A stretch of 64,000 bases of DNA from WTJD01 sp964225175 (GCA_964225175.1 CAXQNK010000132.1:1-64000); one strand, 5' to 3'. Positions 42,541 through 51,358 are shown, counted from the first letter of the stretch. The notes: generated from the sequence alone by a model not told the origin. Numbers and translations: made by a program.

Positions 42541-43985
42541 GCACCCAACCTCATCACTTCGAGCACCGCGCGCTCGCCTGAGGCCATGGCTGCCTCCATT
42601 CCCGCATTGGCATATGCAGTATGCTCACCGGCGAAGAAGACCCGATCGTGCGGGCGCAGCAAACGATCGGCAAATCTGGCGATGTCCCCTGGTCTCCAAA
42701 TGGCCCAGGTGCCCTGGTTGAACTCTTCGCGGCTCCAACGCACGAGTTCGCCAAACCGGACATGTCCCCGTGCCTGGGGAAACAGCCCCAGGAACAGGCC
42801 CATCACGTCCGCCTCGGCCCGCGCGGAATCTACCCGGTCAAAACGATCGCAACCATCGCCGTTAATCCAGCAGGTGATATTGAAGCGACCGGATCCATCA
42901 CCCGTCGGTACGGTAAATATTCGGCCCAGTGGGCCATCGGTCCACCACGAGGCTGGCGCTCCGTGCGCCTCCCACCAGGGATGATCCGCGATGAGGTGCG
43001 CCTGGGTGACCTTATGGTAATGCAGCCCCTCAACCGCCAGGCGTTGTTCAATCGGCAGGCCCGGCTGGAATTCCATTCTGCGAACCACGGTAGCAGGCAG
43101 CGTGCAGATGACGCGATCCGCGGCCCATGTGCGGCCATCACGGGCCCAAACGCGTAACCCGTCCGGATTCTGCTCAACGCGCAGCACTTCGGCATCCAGC
43201 TGAACCCGGCCGGCCAGGTTTGTGGCCATGGCTTCGGGCAGGCGCATGTTGCCACCGCGCACCTGCAGCGTGGGCTGACGCATATCCATTCCGCGTGCTA
43301 CGTTCGCCTGGACCCGGTACAGGCTGAGGACGGAGGTCTCATCAAGGCGATTGCCGTAACTGTTGTTGACGTCGACCAAGCGCAGGGCCCGCGCATCAAG
43401 CCCCTTCGATGCAAAAAAGTCTGTCGCCGATTGGTCATGTCCGGAAAACTCAGCATCGCGCCAGGCCGACGCCCAGGTCAACGGATTGTCAGCCAGAAGG
43501 CTCGAGGCCAGGCGATCCGGTGCCAGAGATCGCAAACCCTCTGGAAGGGGATTGAATTGCGAAGTTGCCCACTCTTCACGGCGCATCGATGCCTCGCCAA
43601 TACGAATACCACTGCCCAGGCGCGTCGGCGGAACCTCCAACTCTACATTCAGTTCCCGGGCCGTGTGGATCACACGACCATAATTGGGACCAATCACATT
43701 GCCCCCGCCTTCCGGCTTTCCGGGCAAGTCATCCAGCGTCAACAGGCGCCCGCCAACGCGTGAGCGGGCCTCCAGCACCAGCACTTCGTAACCCTGTCCC
43801 GCCAGTAGCCTGGCTGCATGCAGGCCAGCCAGGCCGGCACCCAGTACAATCACCCGGGTCCGGGCGGATGGATAAACGTTCATGGTGCCCAGTGCGCCGG
43901 CGGCAAAGACCGCATTGCGCAGCAGCGTTCGGCGACCCAGGGAGCGTTTTCTGGTTAGAGAAGATCGGGATTGGTTAATGGGCAT
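42537..43985 (-). CDS. Tat-exported flavin amine oxidase
   Basis: About 482 residues of the FAD amine-oxidase fold with a Tat signal: SLGRRTLLRNAVFAAGALG near residues 15-33. The Rossmann site VIVLGAGLAGLHAARLL, the VGGRLLTL motif and the C-terminal FFAGEHTAYANAGMEAAM segment that holds FAD are clear. It oxidises an amine or similar donor in the periplasm; with the overlapping cytochrome c gene it is likely a dehydrogenase more than an oxygen-using oxidase. ATG at 43985 has AGGA 6 bases upstream. First gene of the operon 43985 to 39827, under the operator at 44029. Confidence 0.9.
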   Translation of the reverse strand: MPINQSRSSLTRKRSLGRRTLLRNAVFAAGALGTMNVYPSARTRVIVLGAGLAGLHAARLLAGQGYEVLVLEARSRVGGRLLTLDDLPGKPEGGGNVIGPNYGRVIHTARELNVELEVPPTRLGSGIRIGEASMRREEWATSQFNPLPEGLRSLAPDRLASSLLADNPLTWASAWRDAEFSGHDQSATDFFASKGLDARALRLVDVNNSYGNRLDETSVLSLYRVQANVARGMDMRQPTLQVRGGNMRLPEAMATNLAGRVQLDAEVLRVEQNPDGLRVWARDGRTWAADRVICTLPATVVRRMEFQPGLPIEQRLAVEGLHYHKVTQAHLIADHPWWEAHGAPASWWTDGPLGRIFTVPTGDGSGRFNITCWINGDGCDRFDRVDSARAEADVMGLFLGLFPQARGHVRFGELVRWSREEFNQGTWAIWRPGDIARFADRLLRPHDRVFFAGEHTAYANAGMEAAMASGERAVLEVMRLGA

Positions 43986-44028
43986 GGTCATTCCTGCACA
44001 GCGCCCGTGCCATCAGGGAACGTGTTTA

Positions 44029-44046
44029 TAATATATCATTGCCATA
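44029..44046. promoter_or_regulatory. Operator TAATAT-ATCATT-GCCATA with -10-like TATAAT
   Basis: The left half and centre match the 18-bp family; the right half is poor, but a further TTATATCTTTTG element follows at 44050. TATAAT at 44027-44032 may be a -10 box. It lies between the amine oxidase operon (minus) and the VOC operon (plus). Confidence 0.5.
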
Positions 44047-44089
44047 ACATTATATCTTTTGAACAGCCACAGTTTTGGGGGGGAATTCG

Positions 44090-44569
44090 ATGAGCAAAGT
44101 GCCAACAGACTTCAGGCGCGTGACCATGCTGGTCAACGAGATGGAAACACCCCTGAACATCTATCGGGACATCCTGGGCATGGCCGTGTATTACGACCAG
44201 GAAATCGTGGTCTCTGGTGTCGGCCTGCCAGCTGGAGAGCCCAATTCAGTGACCCGGCTGGTTATCCTCAGGTGCAATGATCCATACATAGGCATGCTCG
44301 GCATTCTTCACTACGTCGATCCGCCACTGCCCGAACCCGAACCCCGACCCACCCCCAATCGGGTCAGAACAGGCGAAGTGGTGTTCGTGATCCACAATGA
44401 AGACGTCCAGGCGGCCTTCGAGAAGATCAGACAGGTACCGGGCGTTGAGGTGGTCAGCGAACCGCACCTGTCTGAATATCCCAAAGATGATGGCTCGGTC
44501 ATTCGGGTCCTGGGCTGCAGTTTCTTTGATCCGAACGGATATTTTATTGAGCTCAATCAATATGCCTGA
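44090..44569 (+). CDS. VOC-superfamily protein, Arg at first metal position
   Basis: About 159 residues, one VOC unit: strand FRRVTMLVNEMETPLNIYRDILGM at the start, then RVLGCSFFDPNGYFIEL at the end with the usual Glu. The residue normally the first metal-binding His (HVALRV in relatives) is Arg (RVTMLV). ATG at 44090 follows a GGGGGGG tract that can act as a ribosome binding site; an upstream TTG adds five residues. First gene of a six-gene plus-strand operon, overlapping the reductase gene region. It could be a metal-free VOC binding protein or an isomerase/lyase with different metal site. Confidence 0.85.
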   Translation: MSKVPTDFRRVTMLVNEMETPLNIYRDILGMAVYYDQEIVVSGVGLPAGEPNSVTRLVILRCNDPYIGMLGILHYVDPPLPEPEPRPTPNRVRTGEVVFVIHNEDVQAAFEKIRQVPGVEVVSEPHLSEYPKDDGSVIRVLGCSFFDPNGYFIELNQYA

Positions 44570-44594
44570 CTGGTTCAAAGGAGGGAGCGCGTCG

Positions 44595-45635
44595 GTGAAC
44601 GAGCGTAAAAACTGCCAGTGGCGTGTCGCAGCCGCCCCCGTCGGCAACGTCAAACCTGGGGATTTTGAGTATACAGAGACCGAGATCCCCACCCCCGGCG
44701 AGGGCGAATTCCTGCTGCGTACGCTCTACCTCGGACTCGCGCCCGTGATGCGCATGTACATGCAGGGCACGGGGGCAGCAGGCGAGGCGAAACTGCAGCC
44801 CGGAGACGTGATTCATGGACGGGGCGTGGCCCAGGTCGTAGAGTCCAATCATCCGGACTTCCAGCCGGGAGACATCGTGCAGGGGCAATGCGGCTGGCAA
44901 ACCTGGAAGGTTTCCAGTGGCACTCAACAGGAGAAATTCTTCAAGTGCCCCGACATCGGGCTGCCCTATGCGTTGTACGCGGGCGTTCTCGGAATGACAG
45001 GATTGAGCGCCTGGGGCGGGTTTTTCGATTGCGGACATCCAAAGGCAGGTGAATTGGTGGTGGTGTCCGGCGCAGCAGGGGGCGTGGGTTCAATGGTTGT
45101 GCAACTGGCCGTGATCAGCGGTTGCCGGGTCATCGGCATCGCCGGTGGACCAGAAAAATGTGCCCTCATCCGCGAACTCGGCTGCGCTGAAACCATAGAT
45201 TACAAATCGGAATGTCTCGAGCAGCGCATTGGCGAGCTTTGCCCGCAGGGGCTTGATATCTATTTCGATAACGTGGGCGGCGATACACTCTCAAGCTGTC
45301 TGGAGCATCTCGCTTACGAAGCCCGGGTGGTATTGTGCGGGTCCATCTCGGAATACACCCGGAAAGAGCCCTTTGGCCTCACCAATTATGAGCGACTGCG
45401 TAACGTCCAGGGCACCATGAAAGGGTTTTTTGTGTACAACTACCTGGATCGCTTCGAGGAGTTTGCAAAGCAGATGGCAGGGTGGATCAAGGCCGGCCAG
45501 CTGCGTCCCGTCCAGGACATCGTGGACGGATTCGAGAATATGCCAGAAGCCCTTTCGAGGCTGTACGAAGGAAAAAATTTGGGCGTTCAATGCTGCCGAG
45601 TACGAGGAGAACCCGAGGAGAGGGCAATACCATGA
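44595..45635 (+). CDS. Zinc-free MDR-family NADPH oxidoreductase
   Basis: About 346 residues of the prostaglandin/leukotriene reductase and curcumin-reductase type of medium-chain reductase. Visible: YLGLAPVMRMYMQG near the N-terminus, GMTGLSAWGGF, the nucleotide motif VSGAAGGVGSMVVQLA and FDNVGGDTLSSCLEHL. It lacks the Cys zinc ligands of alcohol dehydrogenases. It reduces the double bond of an enone or enoyl substrate with NADPH. GTG at 44595 follows AAGGAGG by 10 bases and is preferred to ATG at 44562 inside the VOC gene. ATGA overlap with the next VOC gene. Paralogue at 51359. Confidence 0.88.
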   Translation: MNERKNCQWRVAAAPVGNVKPGDFEYTETEIPTPGEGEFLLRTLYLGLAPVMRMYMQGTGAAGEAKLQPGDVIHGRGVAQVVESNHPDFQPGDIVQGQCGWQTWKVSSGTQQEKFFKCPDIGLPYALYAGVLGMTGLSAWGGFFDCGHPKAGELVVVSGAAGGVGSMVVQLAVISGCRVIGIAGGPEKCALIRELGCAETIDYKSECLEQRIGELCPQGLDIYFDNVGGDTLSSCLEHLAYEARVVLCGSISEYTRKEPFGLTNYERLRNVQGTMKGFFVYNYLDRFEEFAKQMAGWIKAGQLRPVQDIVDGFENMPEALSRLYEGKNLGVQCCRVRGEPEERAIP

Positions 45636-46075
45636 CGGGAGAAATACGATTTCAACGCGCTAATTTCGTGGTGCAAAACATCGAGGTAGCCCTGCGATTC
45701 TATGTCGATGTCCTTGGCTTCAAACTGGAGTTCATCAAGGATTCGCCCGAGGATTCCTACAGTTACGAGGTCTTTGAAATCCCCAGAAACCTCAAAATTC
45801 GTTTTGCCGTGTTGAGCACGGCTGACCAGGTGCGCGTCATGGCATTGACCGAGGTTCCCGTTCCCCCTCCACCACATATCGGGCCACGGCAGTCCGCCAT
45901 CGTTATCGATTCCCCGGAATTCGACACGGTGGTTGAGGGTGCGCGGGCACTGGGCCTGAAAATGTACGAGGAGGACCGACTGGTGACCCACGACGGACGC
46001 GTGGGGCGCGAGTTGGGTATTGTCGACAAGGATAACAACCTGGTCGTGATTTACACAATTCCGGAAAATCAGTGA
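45632..46075 (+). CDS. VOC-superfamily protein, Arg at first metal position
   Basis: About 147 residues, a single VOC unit: FQRANFVVQNIEVALRFYVD, then VLGFKLEF at the start and LGIVDKDNNLVVIYTIPE at the end. As in 44090 and 62854, the place of the first metal His is Arg (QRANFVV). ATG at 45632 overlaps the reductase stop as ATGA and has GAGGAGAGGG upstream. It lies between the reductase and the MFS gene, whose GTG overlaps its stop. Probably a homodimer if it keeps the family fold; catalytic role uncertain. Confidence 0.87.
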   Translation: MTGEIRFQRANFVVQNIEVALRFYVDVLGFKLEFIKDSPEDSYSYEVFEIPRNLKIRFAVLSTADQVRVMALTEVPVPPPPHIGPRQSAIVIDSPEFDTVVEGARALGLKMYEEDRLVTHDGRVGRELGIVDKDNNLVVIYTIPENQ

Positions 46076-47427
46076 GCGAAACGATCAGCCGCCCCAAGCA
46101 AGGCCAGGGCGCGAGCGCCCCGAACTATCCCAGCAGCCGCTACGCCTGGTACATGGTCGTGCTACTGACCGTCGCCTACGTATTCTCCTTCGTCGATCGT
46201 TACGTGCTTGGACTCCTCATCGAACCGATCAAGGCTGACCTCCAGTTGACTGATACACAAATCGGTCTGTTGCTGGGGCCGGCTTTCGCCATCTTCTACG
46301 CAACCATGGGCTTGCCTCTGGGCTGGCTGGCCGACAAAAAACGTCGCACGTGGATCGTGGGATTCGGCATCGCCTTGTGGTCCCTGGCCACTGCCGCATC
46401 CGGGCTGGCACGAAACTTTGCGCACATGTTCGTGGCACGCATGAGTATCGGCATCGGGGAGGCCACGCTCAGCCCCTGCACCATGTCCATGATTTCAGAC
46501 AGCTTTCCCAAGGCCAAGCGGGCCAAGCCGATTGCGTTCTACACCATGGCGCTTTCCATCGGCGCTGGACTGGCTTCACTGCTCAGCGCCGGTGTGCTGA
46601 CCTGGGCAAAATCCGTCGACGAAATCACCTTCCCCGGGCTGGGTGCCATCGAGGCATGGCAATTCACTTTTCTGGTTGTTGGTCTGCCCGGTCTGGCCCT
46701 GGCGGTATTGATGTTCACATTACGCGAACCCCCAAGACAGCGTCCCGTGTCCTATGGAGAGGGCAGCAACCTTCCGGACATGGTGCGTTACGTGTTCCGC
46801 CACTGGAAAAGTTTCTTTCCCTTCATGTCGATCTTTTGCTACATGACCGTGATTGCCTACAGCCAGGGTTGGGGTGCAGCGCTTTTCCAACGCACCTGGG
46901 GCTGGGAGGCCAGCCAATATGCCACCGCCAATGGCATCGCCCTGTTGTTGGTGGGTCCACTGTCCGTCAATGCTGCAGGCTGGCTCACCGACCGGTGGAC
47001 GGCACGCGGCGTCGAGGATGCCCCGATGCGCATAGCCCTGTTCGGCGTGGCCGTGATCATCATCACCGGGGTGATCGCACCCCTGATGCCTACGGCCTTC
47101 GGCGCGATCCTGGTGTTTGCCGTGAATACAATGGGCATCGCAATGGCATCAGCCGTGGGCGTGACAGCATTGCTAAACATCACCCCGACACCGATTCGTG
47201 CCCAGGTGGTAGCCTTTTACTACATGAGCATCAGTCTGACCGGGCTGATGCTCGGCCCAACGGCCATCGCCATCATGAATGACCACGTCTTCGGCATGGA
47301 AAACATTCGCTACTCCATGGCCCTGCTGCCCGCCGTGCTCGGCATTCCCGTGCTGCTGATGGGCAAACACATTTTGTCCGATTATGTCCGGCGAAGTCGC
47401 ACCCTCGCGGCCGAGGGTCATGCCTGA
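46072..47427 (+). CDS. MFS transporter, Spinster-like
   Basis: A 451-residue carrier with 12 helices. The first helix holds FSFVDRYVLGLLI and the loop 2-3 shows GWLADKKRRTWIVG, then FVARMSIGIGEATLSP: the pattern of the Spinster-like / hexuronate-type MFS group. It moves an organic acid, lipid or conjugate by proton coupling. GTG at 46072 overlaps the VOC stop. The hydrolase gene starts inside its last codons (47420). It probably imports or exports an intermediate of the right pathway. Confidence 0.92.
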   Translation: MSETISRPKQGQGASAPNYPSSRYAWYMVVLLTVAYVFSFVDRYVLGLLIEPIKADLQLTDTQIGLLLGPAFAIFYATMGLPLGWLADKKRRTWIVGFGIALWSLATAASGLARNFAHMFVARMSIGIGEATLSPCTMSMISDSFPKAKRAKPIAFYTMALSIGAGLASLLSAGVLTWAKSVDEITFPGLGAIEAWQFTFLVVGLPGLALAVLMFTLREPPRQRPVSYGEGSNLPDMVRYVFRHWKSFFPFMSIFCYMTVIAYSQGWGAALFQRTWGWEASQYATANGIALLLVGPLSVNAAGWLTDRWTARGVEDAPMRIALFGVAVIIITGVIAPLMPTAFGAILVFAVNTMGIAMASAVGVTALLNITPTPIRAQVVAFYYMSISLTGLMLGPTAIAIMNDHVFGMENIRYSMALLPAVLGIPVLLMGKHILSDYVRRSRTLAAEGHA

Positions 47428-48247
47428 GCCGCGTGCTGAGAAACGCTATGTCCATACCAGGCAGGGACAGCTGCACTGCCGCTCATGGACACCCTCGACG
47501 CAGGCGCGTGCCCCGCTGTTGTGCCTGCATGCCATGCCCTACAGCGGCCTGCACTTTGCCACCCTGGCGCCGCTGCTCGCTGATCGAAGACAGGTCATTT
47601 GTCCAGACTACCCGGGCTACGGCGGGTCTGACGCCCTGCCCGGCGCCCCCACCATCCCCATTTATGCCGGCGCAGTGCTGGACATGATCGCCGCGCTGGA
47701 ACTCTCGGGCCCGGTGAACGTGCTGGGCTTTCACACCGGTTGCCTGGTGGCCGCAGAAATGGCGCTGCAATCGCCCACGATGATCGGGCGCCTGGTGCTG
47801 ATTGACGTCCCGTTTTTTGAACCCGAAATTCGTGCCCAGCGCCTTTCCGCCGTTGCCACCCCGCCGGGCTACGATGCTGATCCCGGTTCCATGGCCGCAG
47901 CCTGGGAAATGAATGTCTCGAGCAAGCTGGACAAGCTGCCCATCGATCGCTGTATGGAATTGCTGGCAGAGCAGTTGCGCACCGGGACCCGGGCCCACGA
48001 GGGCTTTGGTGCCGCGTTCGAATACCCTGCGGATGAGCGACTGGCCAGTTTGCGACATGACACCCTGGTCATCGCCACCCATTCCAGCCTCAATGGACCA
48101 AGCCATGCCGCAGCGGACTGCCTGCCCAATGCCCGCCTGGAAAATCGCACCGATCTGGGTCCACCAGTGCTTGATGACGGCGCCCCTGAGTTGGCTCACC
48201 TGGCCTGCCGGTTCCTGGACCGGAACGCCGGGCAAACCGATGATTGA
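47420..48247 (+). CDS. Alpha/beta-hydrolase-fold protein, His at nucleophile position
   Basis: About 275 residues of alpha/beta-hydrolase fold: oxyanion-side LHAMPYSG (36-43), CPDYPGYGGSDALPG (61-75) and the elbow LGFHTGCLV with His 105 where Ser is expected in G-x-Nuc-x-G. No obvious catalytic His appears near the C-terminus. Related in layout to the hydrolase at 33783 (Ala). ATG at 47420 overlaps the MFS stop; an upstream ATG at 47384 has no ribosome binding site. Followed by the Tat nitrilase gene. GxHTG elbows occur in some uncharacterised hydrolases; the reaction is unknown. Confidence 0.83.
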   Translation: MPEPRAEKRYVHTRQGQLHCRSWTPSTQARAPLLCLHAMPYSGLHFATLAPLLADRRQVICPDYPGYGGSDALPGAPTIPIYAGAVLDMIAALELSGPVNVLGFHTGCLVAAEMALQSPTMIGRLVLIDVPFFEPEIRAQRLSAVATPPGYDADPGSMAAAWEMNVSSKLDKLPIDRCMELLAEQLRTGTRAHEGFGAAFEYPADERLASLRHDTLVIATHSSLNGPSHAAADCLPNARLENRTDLGPPVLDDGAPELAHLACRFLDRNAGQTDD

Positions 48248-48272
48248 CTGACACTATCCTGGGAGTCTCCCG

Positions 48273-49430
48273 ATGAAGAAAAAAACAATTGAAAACCCGA
48301 GCCGACGCAGATTGCTGCACACCACCGCTGGTTTGATCGCAGCCGCCGGCCTGGGTCAATGGACCGCCAGAGAGGCAGAAGGGGCCATGCGGGAACGCTC
48401 AGCGCCCCTGGACATGCGCCCTGACGGAACCTATGGCGCAGTGCCGCTGGCCAAGGACAACGTCCGGCTGACAGTGGCCCAGGTGCGCGTGCGTGCCGTG
48501 GATGCGCGGTCACCCCGTCAGGGCATCCGGGAAAACCTCGATCACATGCTCAAGGCCATCGACAAGGTGTTTCATTTCAACTCGGCTTCTGACATCGTAC
48601 AGTTCCACGAATTTCCGCTCACCGGTTTTGACGTCTGGACACGCAAGGAAGTCCTCGGACTCGCAATCGAAATGCCGGGCCCGGAGACCGAGGCCATCGG
48701 CGAGAAGGCCAAACAATATGGTTGTTACATCGTGTTTGGCTCTTACGTGGTTGATCCGGACTGGCCTGATCACGTGTTGTCGGTGACCGCGATCATCGCC
48801 CCGAATGGTCAGTTACTCGACAAACACTGGAAGGCCCGCAACATCAAGGGGGTATTCCCCGGGGTCGAGCTGTACACCACGACCATTTACGACGTGCTGG
48901 ATCGATACGTGGAAATGTATGGACCCGACGCCGTCATCCCTGTGACACGAACGCCGGTGGGCAACCTCGCCACCTCCGCGGTACAGCGAGAACCTGAGCT
49001 GTTCCGGGCCTTTGCCATGAAAGGAGCCGAGATTTTCCTCAGAACCGCCAGTGGCGGTTTCAGCGAGGTCGACGTGCAGGCCTGTGCGCTCTACAACGGC
49101 GTGTACTCAACCATGTGCAACAATGCGCTGTCTCCGGGGAACCCAAACTTTTTCGAAGATTCAGGCGCACGGTCGGGCAACAGCATGATCCTTGGCCCGA
49201 GAGGTGAGGAACTGGCACGCGCGCGCCAGGCGGAAACAGCCATTTCGGCCAACCTGCCGCTGGCGCAATTCCGCCAGCGGCATCAGCAACCAGTCGTCCA
49301 CATGGACCTCTATCGCGCAGTTTGGGAAGGCTATCAGAATGCCTACGCACCCAACTTGTTCAGCGACTATCTACCGAGCGATCTGTATGATGCAAAGCGA
49401 TTCCTGCAGGACAAATCGCGCTGGCGTTAA
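48273..49430 (+). CDS. Tat-exported nitrilase-superfamily protein with Ser at the Cys position
   Basis: A 385-residue nitrilase fold with a Tat signal (PSRRRLLHTTAGLIAAAGLG, about residues 9-28), so it is likely folded in the cytoplasm and exported. Glu 113 (FHEFPLTGF) and Lys 187 (HWKARN) match the triad. The nucleophile segment reads ATSAVQREPELF; counting from the PE motif, Ser 235 stands where Cys should be, and no Cys lies within the segment. This matches the Ser of the homologue at 30605. It is the last gene of the six-gene operon from 44090. Possible roles: Ser-type amide or ester hydrolase, or sensing/binding. Confidence 0.85.
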   Translation: MKKKTIENPSRRRLLHTTAGLIAAAGLGQWTAREAEGAMRERSAPLDMRPDGTYGAVPLAKDNVRLTVAQVRVRAVDARSPRQGIRENLDHMLKAIDKVFHFNSASDIVQFHEFPLTGFDVWTRKEVLGLAIEMPGPETEAIGEKAKQYGCYIVFGSYVVDPDWPDHVLSVTAIIAPNGQLLDKHWKARNIKGVFPGVELYTTTIYDVLDRYVEMYGPDAVIPVTRTPVGNLATSAVQREPELFRAFAMKGAEIFLRTASGGFSEVDVQACALYNGVYSTMCNNALSPGNPNFFEDSGARSGNSMILGPRGEELARARQAETAISANLPLAQFRQRHQQPVVHMDLYRAVWEGYQNAYAPNLFSDYLPSDLYDAKRFLQDKSRWR

Positions 49431-49502
49431 GCGCCCGGTCGTCCATCATGAACGCGCGATCCAACAGCCATGGCAGCGCGCTCACGATCGGAACCGCGGC
49501 GC

Positions 49503-50519
49503 CTAGTCCTCCAGACAATAGAGCGCTTGTTCAGCATCGCAGGTTGCCGTGGGGTCGATAAGGTTCTGCGTCCAGAAAAGGTTTGGAAATATGCTGTTTC
49601 CAACAGTGCCTTGATCAGCAGGGTTGCTCGATGTCCAGTTTTCGCAAGCGACCCCAAGACTCATTTCTACGGTCGTTCCGGTCCATGCACCGGAAGCAGG
49701 TAATTCCTTCCTCGTCCCCGATTCATCGGTTCCCGGCGCGACAGTTAACGAATGTGAGCTCAGGGCTGCCAAATTGTCTGCCACGGTTTCTCCCACAATG
49801 TTTTTGTAAGGCTTGGCCGTCTCGGTGAAACGCTCTGGCGCCGCAACGGCGTCGGTTGACAGCCACGCCTTGAACTGACCCGCCAGCCCGGCCGCCGTCG
49901 CGAGGCTGTTGCATTTTTCATCAGCCCCGATCAGCCCCCCCAGGTCGCCATTGTAGATCTCGCTGCTCGTGAAAAGGAAGCAATGGTCCTTGCCTTCACA
50001 TGAGTCGGCAGATGGATAGGCAAATTCAAAGTGAGTGGCCCAGTTACGGCCTGGAAATTGCTCCGTGCCGGCCCAGGCACCTTCCATGGAGTTCAGCAGT
50101 GCCTCCTCCGGGGTCTCTCCCGCAGTAGTGTCATAGACCACTGCGTGGGCGGCGATGCACAGGCTACCCGAATTTTCATAGACATCCACCAGTGTCAGGT
50201 GTATCTCGTCACTGCCCGCATTGGACGGACTCTGCCATTGGTCTTCAAACTTGCCTACCTTCGGATTCCCCGAGCCAGTTTGGGGGATGTCCGCGCATTC
50301 GCGCGCTGCCGCGGCATGGGTCTCCAGCAACAAGTAGGGCGGTTCAACGGTGAATGCCACGTCCAGAGAGTCGCCGTTGTCTGTTACCGCCACGGAGCCA
50401 ACAAGCTCACCGGCGCCATCTCCATTGTCCTGGATCAGTTGCACCTGTGCGTGGGCGACGAACGTTGAAAGCAGCATCGCTGCGGCAAGAAAGCTATGTA
50501 GAAAATTCGAAATCATCAT
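49503..50519 (-). CDS. Secreted DUF1554-like (lectin-fold) protein
   Basis: A 338-residue exported protein: signal peptide to about residue 24 (AHAQVQL), an Asp/Gly-rich N-terminal domain and a C-terminal DUF1554-like domain from about residue 180 (SSEIYNGDLGGLIGADEKCNS and GQFKAWLSTD, then PYKNIVGETVADNLAAL). DUF1554 is a C-type-lectin-like or endostatin-like fold known from Leptospira surface proteins that bind host or matrix molecules. Several Cys suggest disulfides in the periplasm or outside. No operator lies before it and it looks unrelated to the catabolic operons. It may act as an adhesin. Confidence 0.8.
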   Translation of the reverse strand: MMISNFLHSFLAAAMLLSTFVAHAQVQLIQDNGDGAGELVGSVAVTDNGDSLDVAFTVEPPYLLLETHAAAARECADIPQTGSGNPKVGKFEDQWQSPSNAGSDEIHLTLVDVYENSGSLCIAAHAVVYDTTAGETPEEALLNSMEGAWAGTEQFPGRNWATHFEFAYPSADSCEGKDHCFLFTSSEIYNGDLGGLIGADEKCNSLATAAGLAGQFKAWLSTDAVAAPERFTETAKPYKNIVGETVADNLAALSSHSLTVAPGTDESGTRKELPASGAWTGTTVEMSLGVACENWTSSNPADQGTVGNSIFPNLFWTQNLIDPTATCDAEQALYCLED

Positions 50520-50662
50520 TTCAGTTCCCTCTGATTTGTCAGGCCACCGCGGTGGCTATAGAGCCCACATCCCTGGGCACTTCGAACACAAAGGTATCAC
50601 GAGCCCAGCAAAAATCAAAAGAAGGGCAACAACAACCGGGCTAACCCGCTCGGGGATGGCGC

Positions 50663-51157
50663 TCAGGAGAGTTCAATGACGTTTTCCCTGCAGGTCGCGG
50701 GCAGGTATTTAAGCGAGGTTGCAGTTGTCGCGCCTGCCCGGCAATACCAGTTGATCGCACCTGAACCGGACAGGTCAGGAATGCCGATCAAGGCAGGGCG
50801 AATGACACTTCCCGAATCCGCGCCCACCTGAATCTCGTCAACTTCTATCAGAAAACCAACGATCTTGATGCCCTCTGCGTTGACGCGCACGTACAACTCG
50901 TAGACTTCGCAAAAATCACTATCGCCGAGGTCTCCAGCCATCCCGGCAGCCTCCAGGCTCACCGGAAACTCACCAGTGACCATAAGGTAATCGGAAATCT
51001 GCACTTTCGGCACCGCTGCCGCGTTGAGGCACTCGGACACCCGGGTGCGAACAGAGTAATCCAGATAAGAGGGCACGGCCAAGGCGACGAGGATGGCGAC
51101 AATCGCGATGACGATCATCAGTTCGATCAAGGTAAAACCCTGATGGTTGGTCTTCAT
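50663..51157 (-). CDS. Type IV pilin
   Basis: About 164 residues. A short basic leader ends at Gly (KTNHQG), followed by the class IVa N-methyl helix FTLIELMIVIAIVAILVAL with Glu 5. The C-terminal domain has two Cys (WYCRAG, PATCR) placed to form the usual D-region disulfide. It is a structural or minor pilin for twitching, adhesion or DNA uptake. ATG at 51157 has AAGGGAAGA close upstream; the longer frame from 51268 is unlikely. No pilin-assembly gene is adjacent, so the machine is encoded elsewhere. Confidence 0.9.
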   Translation of the reverse strand: MKTNHQGFTLIELMIVIAIVAILVALAVPSYLDYSVRTRVSECLNAAAVPKVQISDYLMVTGEFPVSLEAAGMAGDLGDSDFCEVYELYVRVNAEGIKIVGFLIEVDEIQVGADSGSVIRPALIGIPDLSGSGAINWYCRAGATTATSLKYLPATCRENVIELS

Positions 51158-51358
51158 TCTTCCCTTCTTCCCACGGCGTGGGTCCTCTATCGGGACCGAA
51201 TCAACTTGGGATGCCTGGTCAGCACCTTGCAACGCCGAATAATTTAATTCTGTCGCTTGAGAACACAAGCGTCAACTTCAAGAGACACGCTTTAATGCAA
51301 ATTTAACTTCCTGCGAGCGGGCTGGTTCCTCCCCCGTTCGCTGTCAGGCCAATCACCC

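Noticed and set aside
50663..51268. Upstream start at 51268 for the pilin
   Set aside because: It would place 37 residues before the basic leader, unlike normal prepilins; ATG 51157 gives a standard leader.
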